This document shows, piece after piece, positions 18,468-27,875 of a stretch of 64,000 nucleotides of DNA. The stretch is from Methylobacterium planeticum (GTDB lineage Bacteria; Pseudomonadota; Alphaproteobacteria; Rhizobiales; Beijerinckiaceae), in contig NZ_VZZJ01000001.1 of NCBI RefSeq assembly GCF_008806345.1, positions 62,001 to 126,000 on the forward strand. The letters are read 5' to 3'. Every line of letters begins with the position of its first letter. Position 1 is the first letter of the stretch. Below the pieces are notes generated by a model. It had not been told where the DNA came from. It was given only the letters and a program-made list of their open reading frames with translations, and made no database searches. A program made the translations under genes and the position numbers.

Positions 18468-19394
18468 ATGGCCAACATCACCGCCGCGATGGTGAAGGAG
18501 CTCCGCGAGACGACCGGCGCGGGCATGATGGATTGCAAGGGCGCCCTGAACGAGACGGGCGGCGACATCGAGGCCGCCGTCGACTGGCTGCGCAAGAAGG
18601 GTCTCGCCAAGGCCGCCAAGAAGGCCGGCCGCGTCGCCGCCGAGGGTCTCGTCGCCGTCGAGTCCTCCGGCCACCACGCCGCCATCCTCGAGGTGAATTC
18701 CGAGACGGACTTCGTCGCCCGCAACGACAACTTCCAGGCGTTCGTGCGCGAGGCCGCCAAGATCGCCCTCAACACGGACGGCACCGTCGAGGGCCTGCAG
18801 GCCGCCAAATTTCCTGGCGAGTCGACCACCGTGTCCGAGAAGCTGCAGACGCTCATCGCCACCATCGGCGAGAACATGAACCTGCGCCGGGTCGCCAAGC
18901 TCGACGTGCGCAAGGGCGTGATCGCCTCCTACGTGCACAACCAGATCGCCGACGGCCTCGGCAAGATCGGCGTGCTCGTGGCGCTCGAGTCCGAGGGCGA
19001 TGTCACCGGCCTCTCGACCCTCGGCCGCCAGATCGCCATGCACGTCGCCGCCACGAACCCGGTGGCGCTCGACGCCTCCGGCGTCGATCAGGCGACCCTC
19101 GAGCGCGAGAGCAACATCCTGCGCGAGAAGAACGCCGGCAAGCCGGACCATGTCCTGCAGAAGATCGTCGAGAGCGGCCTGAAGACCTACTACAAGGAGG
19201 TCACCCTCCTAGAGCAGTCCTTCGTGCATGACGGCTCCAAGACCGTGACGCAGGTCCTCAAGGAGGCCGAGTCGAAGGTCGGCGCGCCGGTGACGCTCAC
19301 CGGCTTCGTGCGCTACGCCCTCGGCGAGGGCATCGAGAAGGAAGAGGGCCCGGACTTCGCCACGGAAGTCGCCCAGCAGGCCGGCCGCAGCTGA
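18468..19394 (+). CDS. tsf: Elongation factor Ts
   Basis: Guanine-nucleotide exchange factor for EF-Tu. It is 308 residues, a usual length. The N-terminal UBA-like domain has the family signatures [19 protein letters not shown] and [19 protein letters not shown]. The core contains [12 protein letters not shown], which contacts EF-Tu. A GGAAGGA ribosome site is 7 bases upstream of the ATG. It lies between rpsB and pyrH. Confidence 0.98.
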   Translation: MANITAAMVKELRETTGAGMMDCKGALNETGGDIEAAVDWLRKKGLAKAAKKAGRVAAEGLVAVESSGHHAAILEVNSETDFVARNDNFQAFVREAAKIALNTDGTVEGLQAAKFPGESTTVSEKLQTLIATIGENMNLRRVAKLDVRKGVIASYVHNQIADGLGKIGVLVALESEGDVTGLSTLGRQIAMHVAATNPVALDASGVDQATLERESNILREKNAGKPDHVLQKIVESGLKTYYKEVTLLEQSFVHDGSKTVTQVLKEAESKVGAPVTLTGFVRYALGEGIEKEEGPDFATEVAQQAGRS

Positions 19395-19403
19395 GGCCGC
19401 TCG

Positions 19404-19428
19404 GGCCCCTCCCGCGCGGGGAGGGGCC
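19404..19428 (+). terminator. GC hairpin after tsf
   Basis: A perfect 10-bp inverted repeat GGCCCCTCCC/GGGAGGGGCC with a 5-base loop lies 10 bases after the tsf stop. There is no T-run. The gap of 272 bases to pyrH suggests that pyrH has its own promoter. Confidence 0.4.
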
Positions 19429-19666
19429 TCGCCGGTGCCGGCGGATCCGGGCTCCGGCACCCGCCGGCCGGCGAGCCCGGAACGACGAAACGTGCCGGGT
19501 CGGAGTGGTGCCGCGCCCGCTTGTCCGAAGGATCGGGCCTCAGGGGCCAAGCCAGACCCGCGGGGAGCGGCGATCGCCCCTCGACGGCTCCCGAACGCTT
19601 AAGTAGAAGCGCCTCGGTTGCAATGCAGGCCGGGTTCGTCGCGGCCGGCAACGAGGGGATAGCCGG

Positions 19667-20389
19667 ATGCCGGAAACGACGCCGTTTCGCCGCGTGCTCG
19701 TGAAGCTCTCCGGGGAGGCGCTGGCCGCACCGGACGGCTACTGGCTCCATCCCCCGACCCTCGCGGGCCTCGCCGAGGACATCGCCCGCACCATGCAGGC
19801 CGGGATCGAGGTCGCCCTCGTGGTCGGCGGCGGCAACATGATCCGCGGCGCCCGCATCTCGTCCGCCGGCTTCATCGACCGCGCCACCGGCGATTCCCTC
19901 GGCATGATGGCGACGGTGATGAATTCGCTGGCGCTTGAGACCGCGCTCAACGCCGCCGGCGTCACGGCCCGGACCATGTCGGCGGTCTCGATGCCGACGA
20001 TCTGCGAGACCTACGCCCGCCAGCCCGCCCTGCATCACCTCGACAAGGGGCAGGTCGTCGTGCTCGCGGGGGGCACTGGCAACCCCTACTTCACCACCGA
20101 TACGGCGGCCGTCCTGCGCGCGGCGGAGCTGCGCTGCGATGCCGTTCTCAAGGCGACGCAGGTCGACGGCGTCTACTCGGCGGATCCGAAGCACGATCCC
20201 TCGGCGATCCGCTACGACCGCATCACCCATGACGAGGCCATCGCCCGCGACCTCAAGGTGATGGACACGGCCGCCTTCGCGCTCGCCCGCGAGAGCCGCC
20301 TCTCCATCGTGGTCGGGTCCGTCCACGCCCCGAGCTCGATCACCGCGATCCTCACCGGCGCGGCGGCGTCGACGCACGTGGTCCCCTAA
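19667..20389 (+). CDS. pyrH: UMP kinase
   Basis: Phosphorylates UMP to UDP. It is 240 residues of the amino-acid-kinase fold: RVLVKLSGEAL at the N-terminus, VVGGGNMIRG for the phosphate loop, VVLAGGTGNPYFTTDTAA for substrate binding and VYSADPKHDP near the ATP site. It lies between tsf and frr in the standard order. Confidence 0.97.
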   Translation: MPETTPFRRVLVKLSGEALAAPDGYWLHPPTLAGLAEDIARTMQAGIEVALVVGGGNMIRGARISSAGFIDRATGDSLGMMATVMNSLALETALNAAGVTARTMSAVSMPTICETYARQPALHHLDKGQVVVLAGGTGNPYFTTDTAAVLRAAELRCDAVLKATQVDGVYSADPKHDPSAIRYDRITHDEAIARDLKVMDTAAFALARESRLSIVVGSVHAPSSITAILTGAAASTHVVP

Positions 20390-20533
20390 TCGCGGGAGCG
20401 CGGCGCGGACCGGTCCCGGCGGGCCGGAACGGCATTTGCGGCGATGGGGTTTTTCGTTCATTGAAACCGCAACACGCCGGGCCGCCTCGCCCCGGCGCAC
20501 GCATCAATCGGGACGTGTCGGAAAGCGCAGAGA

Positions 20534-21097
20534 ATGGCCACACCGGACTTCGACTTGAACGACATCAAGCGCCGCATGCAGGGCGCCGTCAGTTCGCTCT
20601 CCAAGGACCTCGGTTCGCTGCGCACCGGCCGGGCCACGCCGAGCCTCCTCGATCCGATCCAGGTCGATGCCTACGGGGCCTCGATGCCGATGGCGCAGGT
20701 CGCGACCGTGAGCGTGCCGGAGCCGCGCCTGCTCAGCATCTCCGTCTGGGACCGGGGCATGATCTCGGCCGTCGAGAAGGCGATCCGCGAGTCCGACCTC
20801 GGCCTCAACCCGCAGACCGAGGGACAGACCATCCGCCTGCGCATCCCCGAGATGAACGAGCAGCGCCGCAAGGAGATGGTCAAGGTCGCGCACAAGTACA
20901 CGGAGGAGGCGCGCGTCGCCGTCCGCCACGTGCGCCGCGACGGGCTCGACCACCTCAAGAAGCTCCTCAAGGACAGCGCCATCTCGGAGGATGACGAGAA
21001 GCGCCAGGCCACCGAGGTGCAGAAGGTGACCGACCAGCACATCGCCGAGATCGATGGGGTGCTCGCTTCCAAGGAGAAGGAGATCATGCAGGTGTGA
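20534..21097 (+). CDS. frr: Ribosome recycling factor
   Basis: Splits post-termination ribosomes together with EF-G. It is 187 residues, with [20 protein letters not shown], the conserved block [20 protein letters not shown] and the helical C-terminus [18 protein letters not shown]. It is downstream of pyrH and upstream of uppS. Confidence 0.98.
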   Translation: MATPDFDLNDIKRRMQGAVSSLSKDLGSLRTGRATPSLLDPIQVDAYGASMPMAQVATVSVPEPRLLSISVWDRGMISAVEKAIRESDLGLNPQTEGQTIRLRIPEMNEQRRKEMVKVAHKYTEEARVAVRHVRRDGLDHLKKLLKDSAISEDDEKRQATEVQKVTDQHIAEIDGVLASKEKEIMQV

Positions 21098-21264
21098 GCA
21101 TCCTGCATGGCGCCGGTCCTGTCCGGGCCCGGCGCACCGCGATCCCGCCGGTTCCTGGCGGCGCAAGGCGCGATCTGGCACGAGGGTCCGCGCCGCTACG
21201 ATATCGGCACGAAGTTCGGGAGAGACGCGTGGGGCATCGTGAGCGCCCGCGTCACGAGGCAGGC

Positions 21265-22050
21265 ATGACGAGCGAGAGCCAGACGGCCGCCCGATCGGGT
21301 GCGGCGCCAGCCGCGCCGCGCGGGCTTGCGCCGCAGCCGGTCGCGCCTCAGCACGTCGCCATCATCATGGACGGCAACGGCCGCTGGGCCGCCCATCGCG
21401 GCCTGCCGCGGGTCGAGGGCCATCGCCGCGGCCTCGAGGCGGTGCGCCGGGCGGTCCGCGCCGCGATCGATCTCGGGATCCGCTACCTGACGATCTACAG
21501 CTTCTCCTCCGAGAACTGGCGCCGCCCGCCGGCCGAGGTGGCCGACCTGATGGGGCTCCTCAAGCTCTTCGTCCGCCGCGACCTCGCGGAGCTCCACGGC
21601 AACAACGTGCGCATCCGCATCATCGGCGAGCGCGAGGGCCTGAGCCCGGACATCGCGGGCGTCCTTCGCGAGGCCGAGGAGAAGACCGACGCGAATACCG
21701 GCCTGACGCTCGTGGTCGCCTTCAATTACGGCGGCCGGCAGGAGATCCTGCGGGCGGTGCGCCACCTCGCCGAGGCGGTGGCCGAGGGGCGCCTGCGGCC
21801 GGACCAGATCGACGCGGAGGCCGTGACGCGCGCCCTCGACACCGGCGGCATCCCGGACCCGGACCTCGTCATCCGGACATCGGGCGAGCAGCGCCTGTCG
21901 AACTTCCTGACCTGGCAGACGGCCTATTCCGAATACGTGATCGTGCCCGATTTCTGGCCCGATTTCGATCACCGCGCCTTCGCGGCGGCGATCGATGAGT
22001 ATCACCGGCGCGACCGCCGCTTCGGCGGCCTCAGCGAGAAGGCCGGCTGA
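21265..22050 (+). CDS. uppS: Undecaprenyl diphosphate synthase
   Basis: Cis-prenyltransferase that makes the C55 lipid carrier for peptidoglycan and other glycans. It is 261 residues from the ATG at 21265. The catalytic Asp36 is in [11 protein letters not shown]. Family blocks [26 protein letters not shown] and [23 protein letters not shown] (seen in sequence order) are complete. The stop overlaps the cdsA start by one base. Confidence 0.97.
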   Translation: MTSESQTAARSGAAPAAPRGLAPQPVAPQHVAIIMDGNGRWAAHRGLPRVEGHRRGLEAVRRAVRAAIDLGIRYLTIYSFSSENWRRPPAEVADLMGLLKLFVRRDLAELHGNNVRIRIIGEREGLSPDIAGVLREAEEKTDANTGLTLVVAFNYGGRQEILRAVRHLAEAVAEGRLRPDQIDAEAVTRALDTGGIPDPDLVIRTSGEQRLSNFLTWQTAYSEYVIVPDFWPDFDHRAFAAAIDEYHRRDRRFGGLSEKAG

Positions 22051-22922
22051 TGTTGGTCCGCGGCGAGGCCGCGCCTTCGCCGATGCCGAGTCGAAATCCC
22101 TTCGGCGGTCGCGAGTTCGGGCTGCGCGTCTTCTCCGGCCTCGTCCTCGCCGTCATCGTGGTCTCGGCCCTCGTCCTCGGCGGCTGGCCCTTCGCGCTGA
22201 TCTGGCTCGCGGCCGGCATCGTCGGGTCGGCCGAGTGGATCGGCATGAGCCGGGTCCTGCCGGCAAAGCCCGCGGCCGGCATCATCGCCGCGACCCTCCT
22301 CGGCCTCGTCGTCTGCCTGGAGGGCGATATCGCGCCCGCCTTGCCGCTCGGGCTCCTCGGGCTCGGGATCCTCGCGCTCGCGCTCGTCGCGCGCGGTTGG
22401 CGCGGGCGGCTGCGCGCCATCTGCGGGCTGCTCGGCGCCGTGGTGATCGCCCTCGTGCCGACCGCCCTGCGCGACGATCCCGGGATCGGCATCCTCGGGC
22501 CCGCCTGGATGTTCGCCGTGGTCTGGTCGACGGACATCGTCGCCTACTTCACCGGCCGGACCTTCGGCGGTCCGAAGCTGATGCCCAAGGTCTCGCCCAA
22601 GAAGACATGGTCGGGCGCCCTCGGGGGGCTCGCCGCCGGCACCCTGATGGGCGTCGGCGCCGTGGCGCTGGCGCGCCAATACGGCTGGAGCAGCCTCGCG
22701 GCGACCCATCTCGGCCTCGTCGCCCTGGCGAGCGCCACCGCGTCGATCCTCAGCCAGGGCGGCGACCTTGTGGAATCCGCCCTGAAGCGTATCCACGGCG
22801 TCAAGGATTCCGGCCGCTCGATCCCCGGCCATGGCGGCGTCATGGACCGGCTCGACGGCTTCTTCGCCGTCGCCCTCCTGGCCGGCCTCTACCTGATTCT
22901 CCGCCGCCTGATCGCGGCCTGA
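22050..22922 (+). CDS. cdsA: Phosphatidate cytidylyltransferase
   Basis: Inner-membrane enzyme that makes CDP-diacylglycerol from phosphatidate and CTP. It is 290 residues with about seven or eight membrane segments. The family signature lies near the C-terminus: SALKRIHGVKDSGRSIPGHG followed by GVMDRLDG. It overlaps uppS by one base and is followed by dxr after 13 bases. Confidence 0.96.
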   Translation: MLVRGEAAPSPMPSRNPFGGREFGLRVFSGLVLAVIVVSALVLGGWPFALIWLAAGIVGSAEWIGMSRVLPAKPAAGIIAATLLGLVVCLEGDIAPALPLGLLGLGILALALVARGWRGRLRAICGLLGAVVIALVPTALRDDPGIGILGPAWMFAVVWSTDIVAYFTGRTFGGPKLMPKVSPKKTWSGALGGLAAGTLMGVGAVALARQYGWSSLAATHLGLVALASATASILSQGGDLVESALKRIHGVKDSGRSIPGHGGVMDRLDGFFAVALLAGLYLILRRLIAA

Positions 22923-22935
22923 CGGAGCGAATTCC

Positions 22936-24114
22936 GTGACCCTGACCGTCACCGTTCTCGGCGCCACCGGCTCGATCGGCCGCTCGACCACCGACCTCCT
23001 GGCCCAGCATGCCGGGCGCTTCCGCGCCGGGTCCCTCGTGGGGGGCAAGGACGTGGCGGCGCTGGCGAAGCTCGCCCGCGAGATGAAGGCCGGCTTCGCC
23101 GCCCTCGCCGACGCGGGCGCGGGGCCGGCCCTGCGCGAGGCGCTCTCCGGATCCGGCATCCCGAACGGGGCCGGCGAATCCGCCGTGCTCGAGGCGGTGG
23201 AGCGCGACGCCGACATCGTGGTCGCGGCGGTCAGCGGGGCCGCGGGCCTCAAGCCGACGCACGCGGCCCTGCGCCTCGGCCGCACGGTGGCGCTCGCCAA
23301 CAAGGAGAGCCTCGTCTGCGCCGGCGACGCCTTCATGCGCGACGCGGCCCGCTACAAGGCGCGCCTGCTTCCCGTCGATTCCGAGCACAACGCCCTGGCC
23401 CAGGCCCTCGGCGATGGACGCGTCTCGGACGTGGCCAAGATGACGATCACGGCCTCGGGCGGCCCGTTCCGGACCTGGACCCGCGAACGCATCGCGGCCG
23501 CGAGCCCGACCGAGGCCGCGGCCCATCCGACCTGGTCGATGGGCATGAAGATCAACATCGATTCCGCCTCCCTGATGAACAAGGGGCTGGAGCTGATCGA
23601 GGCGCATCACCTGTTCGCGATCGAGCCCGAGCGCCTGGACGTCATCGTGCACCCGCAATCGATCGTGCATGGGCTGGTCTACTGGCGCGACGGGGCGGTG
23701 ACCGCGGGCCTCGCCATGCCGGACATGCGGGTGCCGATCGCCCATTGCCTCGGCCTCGGCGACCGCCTCACCATCGAGCGGGGCCGCAATCTCGACCTCG
23801 CCGCCGCCGGCAGCCTCACCTTCGAACCCGCCGACGAGGCCCGCTTTCCCTGCCTCGCCATCGCCCGCGCGGCCTTGGCCGCTGGCGGCGCGGCGCCGAC
23901 CGTGATGAACGCCGCCAACGAGATCGCGGTCGCGGCCTTCATCCGCGGCGCGATCGGATTCTACGCCATCGCCGAACTGGTGGAGCGGGCCTGCGCGCAT
24001 TTCGCGCCCCGGTACCGTGGCGCGCCCGCCGACGTCGACGAGGCCCTGGCGATCGATGCCGAGGTGCGGGCCTGGAGCCTCGAGGCGCTGCCCCTCGCCC
24101 GCGCCGCAGAGTAG
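22936..24114 (+). CDS. dxr: 1-deoxy-D-xylulose 5-phosphate reductoisomerase
   Basis: NADPH-dependent step of the MEP isoprenoid pathway, giving MEP from DXP. It is 392 residues from a GTG start 13 bases after cdsA. The NADPH motif is VLGATGSIGRST. The metal and substrate region is LPVDSEHNALAQAL, with later blocks ITASGGPFR and HPTWSMGMKINIDSASLMNK. Its usual neighbour rseP is displaced about 3.7 kb downstream by an efflux cassette. Confidence 0.97.
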   Translation: MTLTVTVLGATGSIGRSTTDLLAQHAGRFRAGSLVGGKDVAALAKLAREMKAGFAALADAGAGPALREALSGSGIPNGAGESAVLEAVERDADIVVAAVSGAAGLKPTHAALRLGRTVALANKESLVCAGDAFMRDAARYKARLLPVDSEHNALAQALGDGRVSDVAKMTITASGGPFRTWTRERIAAASPTEAAAHPTWSMGMKINIDSASLMNKGLELIEAHHLFAIEPERLDVIVHPQSIVHGLVYWRDGAVTAGLAMPDMRVPIAHCLGLGDRLTIERGRNLDLAAAGSLTFEPADEARFPCLAIARAALAAGGAAPTVMNAANEIAVAAFIRGAIGFYAIAELVERACAHFAPRYRGAPADVDEALAIDAEVRAWSLEALPLARAAE

Positions 24115-24124
24115 AGGCGGCCCG

Positions 24125-24772
24125 TCAGGCCTCTGGGCCGTAGGCGGCGAAGAACACCCGCACGGCCTCCCGGACCTGATGACCGGTCTCGGCCGCCGTT
24201 CCGGCCTCGCCGGCGGCGAAGAGCAGGCGCGTCAGGAGCCCCGCCTGGCACAGGTGCAGGAAGTGCCTCGCGGCCAGGGGCGCATCGCAGTCGCGCAACC
24301 GCCCCGCCGCGATCTGCGCCGTGAGATACCGGGTCAGCCGCGCGGCGCCCTGCGCCGGGCCGGCCTCGTAGAAGGCTTGCCCGAAGCGCGGAAACTTCTC
24401 GGTCGCGCCGATCACCATGCGGATCACCGCCACGTGCTCGGGCCGCATCATCTCCGCCAGATAGGTCTGGCCGAGACGCGTGAGCACCGCTCGGACGTCT
24501 GGATCGTCGACGTCGAGGCGGAACAGGGACTCGGCGAGGCCGCGCTTCTCCTCCAGGGTGAGGGCTTCGAACAGCGCCTCCTTGCTGTCGAAATAGACGT
24601 AGAGCGTTCCCTTCGAGACCCCGGCCGTCCTGGCGATCTCGCCCATGCTGGCCCCGTCGAAGCCCGAGGCGAGGAAGACCGCCCGCGCGCCGTCGAGGAT
24701 CTGGCGGCGCTTGTCCGTCTCCGCCGGGCCGCGCACCGGGTTGCGCTCGAGGGTCTGCGCCTCGTCTGTCAT
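24125..24772 (-). CDS. TetR/AcrR family repressor of the adjacent efflux genes
   Basis: 215 residues. The N-terminal helix-turn-helix spans about residues 22-68 (RRQILDGARAVFLASGFDG; MGEIARTAGVSKGTLYVYF). The C-terminal ligand domain resembles AefR-like proteins. It is divergent from an HlyD/EmrB pair. The gap of 122 bases holds two identical near-palindromic sites that fit a TetR dimer. Autoregulation and control of the pump are inferred from this arrangement; the inducer is unknown. Confidence 0.92.
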   Translation of the reverse strand: MTDEAQTLERNPVRGPAETDKRRQILDGARAVFLASGFDGASMGEIARTAGVSKGTLYVYFDSKEALFEALTLEEKRGLAESLFRLDVDDPDVRAVLTRLGQTYLAEMMRPEHVAVIRMVIGATEKFPRFGQAFYEAGPAQGAARLTRYLTAQIAAGRLRDCDAPLAARHFLHLCQAGLLTRLLFAAGEAGTAAETGHQVREAVRVFFAAYGPEA

Positions 24773-24785
24773 CGCTCGCTTCCCG

Positions 24786-24806
24786 ATTGACCGAACCGTT
24801 CAGTCA
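24786..24806. promoter_or_regulatory. TetR operator copy 1 overlapping a promoter
   Basis: An imperfect palindrome TGAC-C-GAAC-C-GTTC-A-GTCA preceded by AT. It lies 13 bases upstream of the tetR start. Its TTGACC (24787-24792) can serve as a -35 box for the plus strand, with TACATA 17 bases later (24810-24815). The other copy is identical over 21 bases. Confidence 0.75.
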
Positions 24807-24851
24807 TTTTACATATTCGCCGAACACCCTGCCCGTCAACGGGCGCGGCTC

Positions 24852-24872
24852 ATTGACCGAACCGTTCAGTCA
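24852..24872. promoter_or_regulatory. TetR operator copy 2
   Basis: Identical over 21 bases to the site at 24786-24806, spaced 66 bases start to start, and ending 22 bases before the ATG of the HlyD-family gene. The spacing is close to six helical turns, so two bound dimers would lie on about the same face of the DNA. Confidence 0.75.
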
Positions 24873-24894
24873 ACCGGTAGTTGAGATTTTCGCG

Positions 24895-26115
24895 ATGGCA
24901 CTTCGTGAAGACGGCGCGATCGCCGAAGGCCTTGCCGACGCGGCCGACATTCCGGCGGCCGCCCGCATTTCGCCCGCCGCGCGCGCACCCGCCACGGCCT
25001 CGCCGGCGGAGGCGGGCGGTCCGGCCTCGGCACAGCGGCGCAAGCCCCTGCGCAGGCTCCTCCTGCTCGGCCTCCTCGCGGCCGGTCTCGCGGGCGGCGC
25101 CCACAAGGCGCAGGAATGGTGGACGGTCGGGCGCTTCTTCGTCTCGACGGACGACGCCTACGTGCAGGCCGACATCTCGGTCCTCGCCGCCAAGGTCCCG
25201 GGCTACCTCGCCGAGGTGCCGGTGCGGAACGGGCAATCGGTGCGGAAGGGTGACGTGATCGCCCGCCTCGACGACGGCGATTACCGCCTCGCGTTGGAGG
25301 CCGCTCATGATAAGTTCCAGACCCAGCAGGCCACGATCGCCCGGATCGGCCATCAGATCGAGGCGGCGCGGGCCCAGATCGCCCAGGGTGCGGCGCAGAT
25401 CGAGGCGAACAAGGCCGACGCGGTTCGGGCCGCGGCGGATTACCAGCGCCAGCAACAGCTCGAAAAGTCTGATTTCGTTGCGAAATCCCGCATCGAGCAG
25501 GCGCGCGCTGATCGCGACCGCTCGGATGCCGCCGTCAAGGGCGCGGAAGCGTCGCTCATCGCGACCCGCGCCAATGTCGATGTCCTGCGCGCCCAGCAGC
25601 GCGAGGCGGAAGGCCTCGCCGTCGAGCTGAAGAACGCCGAGGACCGCGCCGCCCGCGATCTGGCCTTCACGACGATCCGCGCTCCGTTCGATGGTGTCGT
25701 CGGGAATAAGGCTGTGGAGGCAGGCGCTTACGTGTCGCCGGGCTCGCGCGTCGCCGCGCTCGTGCCGCTCGAGAGCGTGCGCATCGATGCGAATTTCAAG
25801 GAGACGCAGCTCGCCCGCATGCGGCCGGGCCAGCCCGTGCACATCGCGGTCGACGCCTATCCCGACCGCGACATCGTCGGCGAAGTGGAGTTCCTGTCCC
25901 CCGCCTCGGGCTCGGTCTTCAGCCTGCTGCCCCCCGACAACGCCACCGGCAACTTCACCAAGATCGTGCAGCGCCTGCCCGTGCGCGTCCGCGTCCCCGA
26001 GGAGGTCGCCCAGGAGGGCCTGCTGCGTCCGGGTTTGTCCGTGACCGTGCGCGTCGACACCCGGGCTTCCGGATCCGGCGCGGAGGCGCGGCTGCGCACG
26101 GCCGGTCACCCGTAG
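24895..26115 (+). CDS. HlyD/EmrA-family efflux adaptor
   Basis: Periplasmic membrane-fusion protein that links an inner-membrane pump to an outer-membrane channel. It is 406 residues from the ATG at 24895. The frame is open 36 codons further, but those codons read through the operators. One membrane segment is at about residues 52-72. A biotinyl-lipoyl-like half follows (TDDAYVQADISVLAAKVPGY), then a coiled coil at about 120-240 and a beta-barrel region (FDGVVGNKAVEAGAYVSPG). It is 10 bases upstream of the DHA2 transporter. No TolC-type gene is nearby. Confidence 0.93.
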   Translation: MALREDGAIAEGLADAADIPAAARISPAARAPATASPAEAGGPASAQRRKPLRRLLLLGLLAAGLAGGAHKAQEWWTVGRFFVSTDDAYVQADISVLAAKVPGYLAEVPVRNGQSVRKGDVIARLDDGDYRLALEAAHDKFQTQQATIARIGHQIEAARAQIAQGAAQIEANKADAVRAAADYQRQQQLEKSDFVAKSRIEQARADRDRSDAAVKGAEASLIATRANVDVLRAQQREAEGLAVELKNAEDRAARDLAFTTIRAPFDGVVGNKAVEAGAYVSPGSRVAALVPLESVRIDANFKETQLARMRPGQPVHIAVDAYPDRDIVGEVEFLSPASGSVFSLLPPDNATGNFTKIVQRLPVRVRVPEEVAQEGLLRPGLSVTVRVDTRASGSGAEARLRTAGHP

Positions 26116-26125
26116 GACCGTCGCT

Positions 26126-27706
26126 ATGCCTCAGACGGCCGTCAGTCCCGCCATCGCAGTTCCGGCGGAGCCGCCGCTCGATCGCCGCCGCATGGTGGCG
26201 TTCCTCTGCATGGTGTTCGGTATGTTCATGGCGATCCTGGACATCCAGATCGTGTCGGCCTCGCTCGCCGAGATTCAGGCCGGTCTCTCGGCATCCGCCG
26301 ACGAGATCCCGTGGGTTCAGACGAGCTATCTGATCGCCGAAGTGATCATGATCCCCCTGTCGGGCTTCCTGTCGCGGGTGATCTCGACCCGGTGGATGTT
26401 CTGCATCGCGGCGGGCGGCTTCACGCTGATGAGCCTGATGTGCGCGACCTCCACCTCGATCAACGAGATGATCCTCTGGCGGGCGCTTCAGGGCTTCATC
26501 GGCGGCGGCATGATCCCCACCGTCTTCGCATCGGCTTTCACGATCTTCCCGCCCTCGAAGCGCTCGATCGTGTCCCCGATGATCGGGCTCGTGGCGACGC
26601 TCGCCCCGACGATCGGACCCACGGTCGGCGGATATCTGACCGACATGTTCAGCTGGCACTGGCTGTTCCTCATCAATATCGTGCCCGGCATCTTCGTGAC
26701 GATCTCGACCTATCTCCTCGTCGATTTCGACAAGCCGAACCTCGACCTGTTCAAGCATTTCGACTGGTTCGGCCTCGCCTTCATGGCGGGCTTCCTGGGC
26801 TGCCTCGAATACGTGCTCGAGGAGGGGCCCAACCACGATTGGCTCTCCGACGAGGCCGTCTTCGCCTGCGCGATCGTCTGCGCCGCCTCGGGCGTCGCCT
26901 TCTTCTGGCGCGCGTTCACGGCGCGCGAGCCCATCGTCGATCTGCGCGCCTTCTCCGATCGCAACTTCGCGGGCGGCTGCGTCTTCAGCTTCGTGATGGG
27001 AATCGGGCTCTACGGCCTGACCTACCTCTACCCGGTCTATCTCGGCCGCGTGCGGGGTTATTCCGCCCTGCAGATCGGCGAGACGATGTTCGTCTCCGGC
27101 CTCTGCATGTTCGCCACCGCCCCGATCGCCGGGCGCTTCTCGGGCAAGGTGGACCCCCGCATCCTGATGGCCATCGGCTTCGCGGGCTTCGCCGCCGGGA
27201 CCTGGATCGTGACGGGTCTGACCAAGGACTGGGACTTCTGGGAACTCCTGCTGCCGCAGGTGCTGCGGGGCTGCTCACTCATGCTGTGCATGATCCCGAT
27301 CAACAACATCGCGCTCGGCACCCTGCCGCCGTCCCGCATGAAGAATGCATCCGGCCTCTACAACCTCACGCGCAATCTCGGTGGGGCAGTCGGGCTCGCG
27401 CTGATCAACACCCTGTTGAACGACCGCTGGGATCTGCATCTCGCCCGCATGCACGAGCGCTTCACCTGGACCAACACAGCCGTCCTCGAGCGTCTCGATG
27501 CGATGCGTCGTCAGTTCGAGGTGTTGGGAGGCGATGCCTCCGGCATGAGCCTGAAGGCGATGGCGAACACCGTCCGGGTGCAGGCCTTGCTCATGAGCTT
27601 CTCGGATGTGTTCCTGATCCTGACCGTGCTGTTTCTCGCGATGGCCTGTGCGACGCCTCTGATCCGGCGCCCTCGTGCCGCCGCGCCAGCCGGCGGTGGC
27701 CACTGA
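26126..27706 (+). CDS. DHA2-family MFS multidrug transporter (EmrB/QacA type)
   Basis: 526 residues with about 14 membrane segments. Segment 1 carries the family pattern MFMAILDIQIVSASLAEIQ, with DEIPWVQTSYLIAEVIMIPL following. Motif C-like GPTVGGYLTD is near residue 165. With the HlyD gene before it, this forms an EmrAB-like proton-driven tripartite pump, probably for drugs or other toxic compounds. The substrate cannot be told from sequence. Confidence 0.94.
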   Translation: MPQTAVSPAIAVPAEPPLDRRRMVAFLCMVFGMFMAILDIQIVSASLAEIQAGLSASADEIPWVQTSYLIAEVIMIPLSGFLSRVISTRWMFCIAAGGFTLMSLMCATSTSINEMILWRALQGFIGGGMIPTVFASAFTIFPPSKRSIVSPMIGLVATLAPTIGPTVGGYLTDMFSWHWLFLINIVPGIFVTISTYLLVDFDKPNLDLFKHFDWFGLAFMAGFLGCLEYVLEEGPNHDWLSDEAVFACAIVCAASGVAFFWRAFTAREPIVDLRAFSDRNFAGGCVFSFVMGIGLYGLTYLYPVYLGRVRGYSALQIGETMFVSGLCMFATAPIAGRFSGKVDPRILMAIGFAGFAAGTWIVTGLTKDWDFWELLLPQVLRGCSLMLCMIPINNIALGTLPPSRMKNASGLYNLTRNLGGAVGLALINTLLNDRWDLHLARMHERFTWTNTAVLERLDAMRRQFEVLGGDASGMSLKAMANTVRVQALLMSFSDVFLILTVLFLAMACATPLIRRPRAAAPAGGGH

Positions 27707-27875
27707 CGGGGATTGGAAAGCGGGGATAGCGGGTGCGTGCGGGGCGGGCATGTCGCGTTCAGGCTCCCCGGCATGCGACCATCCTGCCCCACGCGCGGGT
27801 TTGCGTTGGCTTGGCAGCCTCCCGATCTGCTAGGACGGTTGCGATGGTCGCTCGAGCGGCCCCAAGGATCGACGC

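Noticed and set aside
24787..24894. N-terminal extension of the efflux adaptor with a repeated TEPFS peptide
   Set aside because: The repeat is the translation of the two DNA operators. The ATG at 24895 gives a normal adaptor N-terminus.
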